Below, piece after piece: positions 1 through 5,301 of a stretch of DNA of 5,301 nt (its first letter is position 1; every line of letters begins with the position of its first letter). A program made the translations under genes and the position numbers. The notes beneath the pieces were generated by a model, which saw nothing but the letters and a program-made list of their open reading frames with translations, was not told the origin of the DNA and did no database searches. The DNA is taken from assembly GCA_910580135.1 (NCBI GenBank), contig CAJTXC010000085.1, positions 1 to 5,301 on the forward strand, written 5' to 3'. This stretch comes from an uncultured Bacilli bacterium. GTDB lineage: Bacteria > Bacillota_I > Bacilli_A > RF39 > UBA660.

Positions 1-1
1 A

Positions 2-838
2 TCTTATATATTAATAAATGATAAAAATGTACATCAATACACAAACGACAAGTTTGAAGAATTAAGATTATCAGATCCAATGACAGAAGAAAGAAACACT
101 TTAAGATATAGTTTAATTCCTTCATTATATAAAATTTATGAATATAATAAAGCTCGTTACATTAAAGACGTATGTTTATTTGAAATTGGAAAAGGCTTCT
201 GGAAAAAAGAAGGTCAATATGGCGAAGATAAGAAATTATGTGCATTAATGACTGGAGAATATTATTTAGGAATAGATAATAAGAAAAATGTTGATTTCTA
301 TATTATTAAAGGTGTTGCAGAAGAAGTACTAGATTATTTAGGATATGGAAATAGATATAGTTTTGTATTACCAAAAGAAACTTTAAAAGAATTTCACTCA
401 GGTCAAGTTGCTGAAATAAATGTAAATGGTGAAGTTGTTGGTGTTGTGGGAAGAATTCATCCAGAAATATCAAAAGAACCAGTATTTGTTTTAGAAATTA
501 ACTTAGATAAACTACTTGCAAAAAAAGTTGGAAAAATGAAATTTAAAGATATTTCAATTTATCCAACAGTAAACAAAGATATTGCAGTAATACTTGATAA
601 AGATATTACATCAGATGAAATATCAAAAGTAATAAAAAAAGCTGCGGGAAGTTTACTTGTAAGTTCAAAATTATTTGATGTTTATATAAATCCAATTTTA
701 GGAAATAAGAAAAGTGTTGCTTATTCATTAACATTTGGTTCTAATAGTAAAACATTAACAGATGAAGAAATAAATCCAATTGTTGAAAAAGTAATAGAAA
801 GCTTAGAGAAAAACTTCGGAGCCGAATTAAGAAAATAA
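2..838 (+). CDS. pheT: Phenylalanyl-tRNA synthetase beta subunit, C-terminal part (5' end outside window)
   Basis: This is the last 278 codons of the beta chain of the alpha2-beta2 phenylalanine-tRNA ligase, a cytoplasmic enzyme that charges tRNA-Phe. The frame is open from base 2, and the residues before the first internal ATG (position 80) already read as PheT, including 'LRLSDPMTEERNTLR', the counterpart of the usual 'NPLSEE...LR' stretch. The gene therefore continues off the left edge and 80 is not its start. Fragment residues 1 to about 175 are the end of the catalytically inactive class II-like core, with 'CLFEIGKGFW' matching the family's 'FEIG' strand. Residues about 180-277 form the ferredoxin-fold anticodon-binding domain (FDX-ACB), with 'YPTVNKDIAV' at its start and the 'SLTFGSNSKTLTDEEIN' region near its end. 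Full-length bacterial PheT is about 800 residues, so roughly a third is present. The stop is TAA at 836-838, followed at once by a terminator. pheS would be expected upstream but is not visible. Confidence 0.96.
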   Translation, partial: SYILINDKNVHQYTNDKFEELRLSDPMTEERNTLRYSLIPSLYKIYEYNKARYIKDVCLFEIGKGFWKKEGQYGEDKKLCALMTGEYYLGIDNKKNVDFYIIKGVAEEVLDYLGYGNRYSFVLPKETLKEFHSGQVAEINVNGEVVGVVGRIHPEISKEPVFVLEINLDKLLAKKVGKMKFKDISIYPTVNKDIAVILDKDITSDEISKVIKKAAGSLLVSSKLFDVYINPILGNKKSVAYSLTFGSNSKTLTDEEINPIVEKVIESLEKNFGAELRK

Positions 839-843
839 ATAAG

Positions 844-888
844 AAGTGAAATTTAGGGACATTCCTTAAATTTCACTTTTGTTTTTTT
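844..888 (+). terminator. Intrinsic terminator after pheT
   Basis: A 15-bp stem pairs 844-858 with 864-878, with one G-U pair at 856/866 and a 5-base loop at 859-863. It is followed by a T-rich tail (877-888) broken by a single G. It starts 6 bases after the pheT stop and should end the pheT transcript. Together with the new promoter at 898, it makes the downstream lysozyme gene a separate unit. Confidence 0.93.
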
Positions 889-897
889 ATCTTAGTG

Positions 898-926
898 TTG
901 ACCCTTATAAAATAAAAAGGTATAAT
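898..926 (+). promoter_or_regulatory. Sigma-A-type promoter of the GH25 gene
   Basis: The -35 box TTGACC (898-903, 5 of 6 to consensus) and the -10 box TATAAT (921-926, 6 of 6) are separated by 17 bases, the optimal distance. Transcription should begin at about 932-934. The leader would then be only about 15 bases, almost entirely the ribosome binding site. That leaves no room for a riboswitch or leader-peptide control. Confidence 0.88.
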
Positions 927-934
927 CTTTTAGA

Positions 935-942
935 AGAGGTGG
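935..942 (+). promoter_or_regulatory. Ribosome binding site of the GH25 gene
   Basis: AGAGGTGG lies 6 bases before the ATG at 949. It is a good Shine-Dalgarno match at normal spacing and fixes that ATG as the start. Confidence 0.85.
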
Positions 943-948
943 ATAACA

Positions 949-2535
949 ATGAGAGATTTTTTTAGAAGACTTTCTACAAGAGGAAAAGTTACAATAATTG
1001 CAATTATAACTATAATACTTGTTACAGTAGTTGGAATTTTTGCAAGTAATAAATTAGAAAGCAAAGAAACTAAAGTTGTTAGTGCTAATAGCAAGAAATT
1101 AGCTTTAGAAGAGGAAATAGTTCCTGTAGTTAAAGAAGAAGTTATTCATGTTTCACAGGATAATTCAATAGATGAAAGTTCAAAAGAAGATGAAGAAAAA
1201 GAACTTGAAATTGGAGGCAAAAAGGTTGCAATTCCAAAATCTAAAGTTGCTCCAGTAAATTCTGCTGAGGACCCTGAAAATAACAAGAAAAAAGGTGGAG
1301 ATGAAGTCAACCAAAGTCAAGTAAATTCAATGTTTGAAAATGTAGGTACAAAATCCTTTGGTATAGATGTATCAGCACATCAAGGAAGAATAAATTGGGC
1401 TGCTGTTAGAGCAGCTGGTGTTGATTTTGCAATGATTCGTTGTGGATTTAGAGGATATGGAACAGGAGCAATTTGTGAAGATGCCTATTTCAAAACAAAT
1501 GTTGCAGGAGCAACTGCTAATGGAATAAAAGTAGGTATTTATTTTTATTCAGCAGCAATAAATGAAAATGAAGCAGTAGAAGAAGCTGTATGGGTTATAA
1601 GTAAAATAAAAACTTATAGAATCACATATCCAGTTGTATATGATTTTGAAGATTACCAAAGACATAGATGTGCCAATGTAGATGGCGCACAAGCAACTAG
1701 AAATGCTCATACTTTCTTAAATCTTGTAAGACAAGCAGGATATGATCCTATGATGTATGCAAATAAAAGTGATTTAACATCAAGAATATCAAGAGCAGCA
1801 TTTTCAGGATACAAAATGTGGCTTGCACATTATACGAGTCAGACAGATTATAGTGGAAGCTATAATATGTGGCAATATACAAGTAAAGGTAGTGTAAGTG
1901 GTATTAATGGATATGTAGATATGAATATTGCATATTTCAGTTATGGAACTACAGCAGCACCAAAACATACTCATGATTTTAATGAGGTTGTAAAGAATAG
2001 TGAAAAACCAGCAACATGTGTGCAAGAAGGAAGCAAAACATTAAGATGTTCTTGTGGAGATACTGAAGTTCAAAAAATTCCTAAGTTAGGACATAAATAT
2101 GGAAAATGGGAAATAACTAAACCAGCAACTGTAGAAGAAGAAGGATTAAAAACTAAAAAATGCTCAAACTGTGGAGATACACAGGTTGAACCAATTGCTA
2201 AATTAAAACCAAACACAAATACAAATGTAAATAATACTTTGTCAGATAAAAACAATAATACAGTAAAAAATGAAACAAATACAAATACAGTAACACATAC
2301 ACATTCATACACAGAAGAAGATATATCAAAAAGAAAAGAAGCAACTTGCAAAGATGAAGGAAGTAAAACAATGAAATGTAGTTGTGGAGAAACTCAAATA
2401 GTAAAAATTCCAGTTATAGATAAGCATAATTTTGATAACGGAAAGTGCACTATTTGTGGAAAAGCAGATCCAGATTATAAGGAACCTGAAAATCCAGTTA
2501 AAAATGAAACAGAATTAAATGATGTAAGTCAATAA
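949..2535 (+). CDS. N-terminally anchored GH25 muramidase (lysozyme) with C-terminal Cys/His repeats
   Basis: A complete 528-residue extracytoplasmic protein predicted to cleave the N-acetylmuramic acid to N-acetylglucosamine bond of peptidoglycan. Residues 1-12 are basic and 13-33 hydrophobic: a membrane anchor or signal peptide (a cleavage site near A32 cannot be excluded). Residues 35-130 are a charged, low-complexity linker. Residues 136-333 are the GH25 domain: 'FGIDVSAHQG' carries D140, 'YPVVYDFED' carries D232 and E234 (the family's catalytic DxE), and 'MWQYTSKG' plus 'GYVDMNIAY' are the usual closing strands. The tail, residues 340-504, has three and a half Cys/His repeats split by an Asn/Thr-rich spacer (420-449). 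No LPxTG motif, SH3 or LysM domain is seen, so any wall targeting would fall to the Cys/His tail. It is monocistronic, with its own promoter and terminator. No holin or phage genes are adjacent, which favours a chromosomal autolysin or remodelling enzyme over an endolysin. Activity is well supported by motifs; the tail's role is unknown. Confidence 0.92.
   Translation: MRDFFRRLSTRGKVTIIAIITIILVTVVGIFASNKLESKETKVVSANSKKLALEEEIVPVVKEEVIHVSQDNSIDESSKEDEEKELEIGGKKVAIPKSKVAPVNSAEDPENNKKKGGDEVNQSQVNSMFENVGTKSFGIDVSAHQGRINWAAVRAAGVDFAMIRCGFRGYGTGAICEDAYFKTNVAGATANGIKVGIYFYSAAINENEAVEEAVWVISKIKTYRITYPVVYDFEDYQRHRCANVDGAQATRNAHTFLNLVRQAGYDPMMYANKSDLTSRISRAAFSGYKMWLAHYTSQTDYSGSYNMWQYTSKGSVSGINGYVDMNIAYFSYGTTAAPKHTHDFNEVVKNSEKPATCVQEGSKTLRCSCGDTEVQKIPKLGHKYGKWEITKPATVEEEGLKTKKCSNCGDTQVEPIAKLKPNTNTNVNNTLSDKNNNTVKNETNTNTVTHTHSYTEEDISKRKEATCKDEGSKTMKCSCGETQIVKIPVIDKHNFDNGKCTICGKADPDYKEPENPVKNETELNDVSQ
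1966..2460 (+). repeat. Cys/His-rich protein repeats in the tail of the GH25 enzyme
   Basis: The units begin with His residues and run 'ATC..EGSKT..CSCG.T....IP' to the next His. Unit 1 is residues 340-382 (C357, C367, C369), unit 2 is 382-419 (C405, C408), unit 3 is 450-492 (C467, C477, C479), and a partial unit at 493-504 has C500 and C503. Unit 2 departs from the others: V replaces the first Cys, and CxxC replaces CxC. Similar short repeats occur in secreted proteins of gut Clostridia. The Cys and His spacing suggests metal binding or disulphides, but neither is shown here. Confidence 0.8.
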
Positions 2536-2547
2536 GCTATAAATTTT

Positions 2548-2583
2548 AAGAGTGATTATCTAAATTAGATAGTCACTCTTTTT
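2548..2583. terminator. Hairpin terminator shared by convergent genes
   Basis: The 15-bp stem 2548-2562 / 2566-2580 has one T-G wobble (2556/2572) and a 3-base loop, which would be 5 bases if the last A-T pair opens. On the plus strand it ends in five T (2579-2583) and terminates the GH25 gene, whose stop is 12 bases upstream. On the minus strand the stem is followed by TTAAAATTT, a weaker tail, so it probably also serves the gene ending at 2588, just 4 bases outside it. Confidence 0.85.
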
Positions 2584-2587
2584 AGTA

Positions 2588-3013
2588 TTACAGAAATTTT
2601 TTTAATCTATTAATATTATTTTCTTGAAGTCTAATAAACCCATTTAAAACATCTTTTACACTTTGAGTTGCTTCTGGACTTTGATTAAGAAGTTTAAATC
2701 CTTTAATAATTCCCATATCATATCCTTGAATTAAAAGCTCAGATAATTTTGAATTTGAAGTATCTTTCATTGTGTTCATTTGGATTCCAGTCCATCCCAT
2801 AATTTTTTGATTAATAGGAGTATCATCAGGAATTTCTCCAATATCGGCAAAAGCATTGTTAACTTTATTTAAAGTTGTTTGATAGGTAGTAAACTGAGTA
2901 GTTAATTCATCTTTAAAATTAGAATCTGTTGCTTTTTTAGCTACTTCTTCAAGTGAAGACATTCCCATTGTAACTCCTTTATGAATTTCATTTAAAATTT
3001 TTAAATCGTCCAT
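2588..3013 (-). CDS. Small all-helical conserved protein, possibly ferritin-like four-helix bundle
   Basis: A 141-residue soluble protein with no signal peptide or membrane segment. I chose the ATG at 3013 because GGAGG lies 5 bases upstream of it. The in-frame ATG at 3025 overlaps that GGAGG and has no Shine-Dalgarno site of its own; using it would add MEVF. The sequence reads as amphipathic helices at about residues 2-29, 32-58, 67-86, 86-110 and 114-140, broken by 'GEIPDDTP' and 'NQSPEA'. 'GWTGIQMNTM' followed by 'SNSKLSELLIQGYDMG' looks like a conserved core. I recall similar short uncharacterised proteins in clostridia and infer a four-helix, ferritin-like fold of the DUF2383 type. No complete ExxH di-iron set is visible, so ferroxidase activity is not claimed. 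Seven Met, including MGM (16-18) and MNTM (80-83), are notable. It is a lone gene converging on the lysozyme gene and diverging from the repeat-protein gene. It is surely coding; the fold is uncertain and the function unknown. Confidence 0.8.
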   Translation of the reverse strand: MDDLKILNEIHKGVTMGMSSLEEVAKKATDSNFKDELTTQFTTYQTTLNKVNNAFADIGEIPDDTPINQKIMGWTGIQMNTMKDTSNSKLSELLIQGYDMGIIKGFKLLNQSPEATQSVKDVLNGFIRLQENNINRLKKFL

Positions 3014-3018
3014 AAAAA

Positions 3019-3023
3019 CCTCC
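3019..3023 (-). promoter_or_regulatory. Ribosome binding site that decides the start of the helical-protein gene
   Basis: CCTCC on the plus strand reads GGAGG on the minus strand, 5 bases before the ATG at 3013-3011. The upstream ATG (3025-3023) shares a base with it, so that ATG is very unlikely to be the start. Confidence 0.8.
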
Positions 3024-3166
3024 ATTCTAGAATAGTATTTGCAGATATTTGCTTACTATACAAATTTCAATTAGTTTGCTAATAATAAAAGATAAAAATG
3101 TAACTAAAATGATATATAAAATGAGGCTTAATTGTATTTACATATTTACGAAAAAGAGATATATTA

Positions 3167-3203
3167 TTGTATATACATTTGTATATTTTTAAATATATAC
3201 AAA
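3167..3203. promoter_or_regulatory. GTATAT-type repeats upstream of the repeat-protein promoter, possible operator
   Basis: TTGTATAT occurs at 3167-3174 and again at 3179-3186, 12 bases on. It occurs a third time inverted at 3195-3202. The second and third copies pair as a 9-bp inverted repeat (3178-3186 / 3195-3203) around an 8-base centre. The set ends 6 bases before the candidate -35 at 3209, a suitable place for a repressor or activator. In DNA this A+T-rich, chance is a real alternative. Confidence 0.3.
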
Positions 3204-3208
3204 ATAGA

Positions 3209-3239
3209 TTGAAAAATTATTCAAAATATTTTATATAAA
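3209..3239 (+). promoter_or_regulatory. Candidate promoter of the large repeat-protein gene
   Basis: TTGAAA (3209-3214, 5 of 6) is followed by TATATA after 17 bases (3232-3237, 4 of 6), or by TATAAA after 19 (3234-3239, 5 of 6). Transcription would start near 3245 and leave a leader of about 20 bases. In such A+T-rich DNA the boxes are less telling than those at 898-926. Confidence 0.45.
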
Positions 3240-3256
3240 AATGAAGTTTAAACAAT

Positions 3257-3260
3257 GGAG
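3257..3260 (+). promoter_or_regulatory. Ribosome binding site of the repeat-protein gene
   Basis: GGAG, then five A, then ATG at 3266. The overlapping ATG at 3255 reaches a stop after three codons, and the frame of 3266 has a stop (TGA, 3242-3244) just upstream, so 3266 is the first possible ATG. Confidence 0.7.
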
Positions 3261-3265
3261 AAAAA

Positions 3266-5301
3266 ATGAGGAGAAAGAGAAATAATAAATTAGTAGGAAT
3301 TTATTTATGGAAATTAATATTAATAATTATAACTATCTTTGTAGTTTTTATTTCTGTAGAATGCTTCTTTTTGATTGAGAAAACTGTAAAAAATTTTGTG
3401 TCAGGCTTTTCAGAAAAACACACAACTTCTGCTAGCACAGATTTGAATGAAAATACAATTAATAACACTGATGAAGAAAGGAAAGATGCAGATACAACAA
3501 ATGAAGCTGCAAATTCAGAAAATTTGAATGATGATTTTATTGATAAACCACTTAGTGAACCAAGTTCAAATAATGTAGGTAGTACTAGTGAGCCTTCACC
3601 AGCTGTAAATGAGATTGCATATTGTGGGCAAACACATACTCATAAAAATGTTTGCTATGCTGCTAATATTCCTCAAACAGATATATTAGCTATTTATAAT
3701 CTTATTAATGATATAGATAGTTTGCCATCATATACACCAACGGTTTTAGATAATCTAAAAAACTATACAACTAATTATAATACTTATTCATCAGATTCTT
3801 ATTATAATAATTATAAGAGCTATTTAGATAGTAATTGCTCTAAAATTGAAGCTGTTGATAATACAATGAAGAGCATAAATAGTAACTATTATACTTATAT
3901 AGATAATAGAGAAGAATTATTTAAGTTACATAGTGTCTTAACATTTAGAAATATATTTAATTTACTAAATGATATACCTCTTAGAAGCAAAATTAATAAT
4001 AAAATGGCTGAATTAAAAGATACACAAAATGTAACTGAAAGTATAAATTATTTAACATCATTATCTAATACAGTTATACCAGTTTATCAATCATTTGTAA
4101 CTAATATACTACCTAATATAGATAACACTTGGTATCAATATATTATTAATTATAATAATATGATGGAATTAAAAAATATGTCTGATAATCTATCTAAAAT
4201 TTCTAGTTGTATTGAAGCTTTAAAAGATTTGCCAAAATGGGATGATGTAACAAAACAGATAAATACTTATAAAACAAGCAATAATGTTAAGGATTGCATA
4301 TTATACCTAACAAGTATATCTACTCAAGTAAATGCAGCAAATACAACTTTTACTAGTCAAAGCTTAAGTAGTGATTATTATAAATATGTTATTAATTATG
4401 AAAATTATAATAAATTACTTAATATACCTAAAATATTGAAATGTGCAGAAATAATAGATAAGTTACCAGAATATGAATTAGTAACACAACAGATAAATGA
4501 ATATAAGGCTAATAATCAAGTTGATGAATGTATAAAATATTTAACTGAAATATCATCACAAATAAACGAAGGTTATTCAAATTTTACAGCAGAGAAATTG
4601 AGTAGTACATATAATACATATGTTATTAATTATGAAAAACTTACTAAATTGTATGATATGCATTTTAATGAAATCTTAGATTATACAAAGCAAATAAAAG
4701 CATTACCACAGTATGATACTGTAACTAATAAATTAGCTGACTGCAAAGCAACTAACGATGTGAATGAGTGGATAAGTTACTTAAAAAATGAAGTTATTTC
4801 AACAAATTATGAAAGCGTGTATAATAATTTAATTAATTGTAATGAATTAAATCAGACACATTATACTTATATAGTAAATTATGATAACATAAAAAGCTTG
4901 CATAATTTACAATTGGCAAAAGTATTAACTATAATAGAGGATATATATGAATTAACACAATCTGGTAATATTGATTTTTCTGATGCTAAAATTAGAACGA
5001 AAATTATAGCAACAACTCAAATATGTAAAAAATTATCAATAGAAAATTCAAAAATTCCAGAATATATTATTAATTATAATGTTTTAGAAGAACTAGTAAA
5101 TCAACTGAATACCAAAGATACAGAATTGAATCTTACGGTTCAATATTATGCTTATATAAATATCGTAGATAAAATAGATGAACAATATCATTCTAAAACA
5201 GAACTTCCACTTATAGATACTTCTGGAAAAAAAATGCCCCAAAATGGTAGTGGTATAGACAATGCACCTAATAATAACGAATTAAAAAAAATGTATGTAC
5301 T
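3266..5301 (+). CDS. Large N-terminally anchored repeat protein of unknown function (3' end outside window)
   Basis: Read codon by codon, this frame stays open for 678 codons from the ATG to the window edge, so the protein is longer than seen. Residues 1-8 are strongly basic and about 11-37 are one hydrophobic segment without a clear AxA cleavage site: an N-in membrane anchor with the rest outside. Residues 45-117 are an Asn/Ser/Asp/Glu linker. Residues 120-131 are CGQTHTHKNVCY, a CGxxHxHxxxCY motif I know from clostridial surface proteins. From residue 153, units of about 80 residues repeat: 'LP.Y..VT..I..YK..N.V.ECI.YLT.IS.Q.N' and then 'Y.YVINYE...KL'. The pattern looks helical. Residues 641-678 are again Asn/Gly/Pro linker, so another domain may follow. 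No catalytic motif or sortase signal is seen. A surface-exposed spacer, adhesin or scaffold is the likeliest class. That it is coding is very likely from its length, ribosome binding site and repeats; its function is not recognised. Confidence 0.88.
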   Translation, partial: MRRKRNNKLVGIYLWKLILIIITIFVVFISVECFFLIEKTVKNFVSGFSEKHTTSASTDLNENTINNTDEERKDADTTNEAANSENLNDDFIDKPLSEPSSNNVGSTSEPSPAVNEIAYCGQTHTHKNVCYAANIPQTDILAIYNLINDIDSLPSYTPTVLDNLKNYTTNYNTYSSDSYYNNYKSYLDSNCSKIEAVDNTMKSINSNYYTYIDNREELFKLHSVLTFRNIFNLLNDIPLRSKINNKMAELKDTQNVTESINYLTSLSNTVIPVYQSFVTNILPNIDNTWYQYIINYNNMMELKNMSDNLSKISSCIEALKDLPKWDDVTKQINTYKTSNNVKDCILYLTSISTQVNAANTTFTSQSLSSDYYKYVINYENYNKLLNIPKILKCAEIIDKLPEYELVTQQINEYKANNQVDECIKYLTEISSQINEGYSNFTAEKLSSTYNTYVINYEKLTKLYDMHFNEILDYTKQIKALPQYDTVTNKLADCKATNDVNEWISYLKNEVISTNYESVYNNLINCNELNQTHYTYIVNYDNIKSLHNLQLAKVLTIIEDIYELTQSGNIDFSDAKIRTKIIATTQICKKLSIENSKIPEYIINYNVLEELVNQLNTKDTELNLTVQYYAYINIVDKIDEQYHSKTELPLIDTSGKKMPQNGSGIDNAPNNNELKKMYV
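3722..5095 (+). repeat. Degenerate ~80-residue protein repeats in the large surface protein
   Basis: Two anchors recur in step. 'LP' (or 'IP') falls at residues 153, 237, 322, 400 and 480. A 'Y(I/V)xNY'-like block follows, its Tyr at 211, 292, 374, 452 and 535, with a more diverged one at 600. Spacings are 78-85 residues, except the last (65). Residues 322-387 and 400-465 match at 34 of 66 positions by hand alignment without gaps. Those two units also share a 21-base identical stretch starting at 4384 and 4618, so they look like the most recent duplication, 234 bases apart. Confidence 0.85.

Larger units (their letters stand above)
3014..3265. other. Divergent A+T-rich intergenic region
   Basis: These 252 bases between two divergently transcribed genes must hold both promoters. 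The plus-directed candidate is listed separately. For the minus strand, TATAGT (plus-strand 3055-3060) is a possible -10 about 42 bases before the start codon, but no good -35 sits 16-18 bases upstream. TTGAAA (3065-3070) is a possible -35, but its partner is only TATCTG. The leader of the minus gene has two TATTTGC copies (3036-3042 and 3046-3052), 10 bases apart. No RNA gene or further reading frame is credible here. Confidence 0.6.

Noticed and set aside
80..838. pheT beginning at the ATG at position 80
   Set aside because: The same frame is open back to base 2, and the residues before this ATG already match PheT, so the ATG is internal to a gene cut by the window edge.
2209..2295. ACAAAT tandem units in the Asn/Thr spacer of the lysozyme as a phase-variation repeat
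   Set aside because: Each run holds only two 6-base units. A 6-base change keeps the frame, so switching is not expected; it is ordinary low-complexity linker coding.
1804..2351. Antisense reading frames opposite the lysozyme gene (1804-2025 and 2070-2351)
   Set aside because: They lie inside a well-supported gene, have biased Cys/Phe/Val-rich compositions typical of antisense shadows, and lack a convincing ribosome binding site.
949..2535. Prophage endolysin reading of the GH25 gene
   Set aside because: There is no holin, tail or other phage gene nearby. The enzyme has its own anchor or signal segment, its own promoter and terminator, and a housekeeping neighbour (pheT).
3014..3025. Longer start (MEVF extension) for the minus-strand helical protein
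   Set aside because: The upstream ATG overlaps the GGAGG that serves the downstream ATG and has no ribosome binding site of its own.
3026..3090. A confident promoter for the minus-strand gene
   Set aside because: TATAGT and TTGAAA both occur on the minus strand, but neither has a good partner box at 16-18 bases, so I only mention them in the intergenic entry.
3241..3285. A 14-codon frame (MKFKQWRKNEEKEK) overlapping the start of the large repeat-protein gene
   Set aside because: It has no Shine-Dalgarno site, would begin at or before the predicted transcript start, and consists of low-complexity A-rich codons.
5207..5235. Possible sortase-like signal at 'ELPLIDTSGKK' in the large protein
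   Set aside because: It does not fit LPxTG spacing and is not followed by a hydrophobic segment and basic tail; the frame simply continues.

Overview
The window is strongly A+T-rich with A/T-ending codons, uses TGG for tryptophan and TAA stops, and has consensus sigma-A-type promoters, AGGAGG-like ribosome binding sites and U-tailed hairpin terminators. This points to a low-GC Bacillota genome, probably a gut-type Clostridia or relative. The Cys/His 'ATC..EGSKT..CSCG' repeats behind a GH25 lysozyme fit that guess, but the species cannot be named from this sequence.

Layout: (1) positions 2-838 hold the 3' end of pheT (phenylalanyl-tRNA synthetase beta chain), closed by a strong intrinsic terminator. 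(2) A near-consensus promoter at 898-926 drives a complete monocistronic gene (949-2535) for an N-terminally anchored GH25 muramidase carrying a C-terminal array of Cys/His repeats. (3) A shared hairpin (2548-2583) separates it from a convergent minus-strand gene (2588-3013) for a small all-helical protein, possibly ferritin-like. (4) A 252-base A+T-rich divergent intergenic region (3014-3265) carries a candidate promoter and GTATAT-type repeats. (5) A very long reading frame starts at 3266 and is still open at the right edge. It encodes an N-terminally anchored, Asn/Tyr/Ser-rich extracytoplasmic protein with a CGxxHxHxxxCY motif and at least five degenerate ~80-residue repeats.

The pheT end is housekeeping. 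The two plus-strand genes after it look like cell-surface functions: a peptidoglycan hydrolase and a large repeat protein, both N-terminally anchored and both with His-x-His/Cys motifs. They are separate transcription units, so any joint function is inference. The most unusual item is the repeat protein, for which I recognise no family apart from the short Cys/His motif. Nothing marks the window as phage, IS element or CRISPR.
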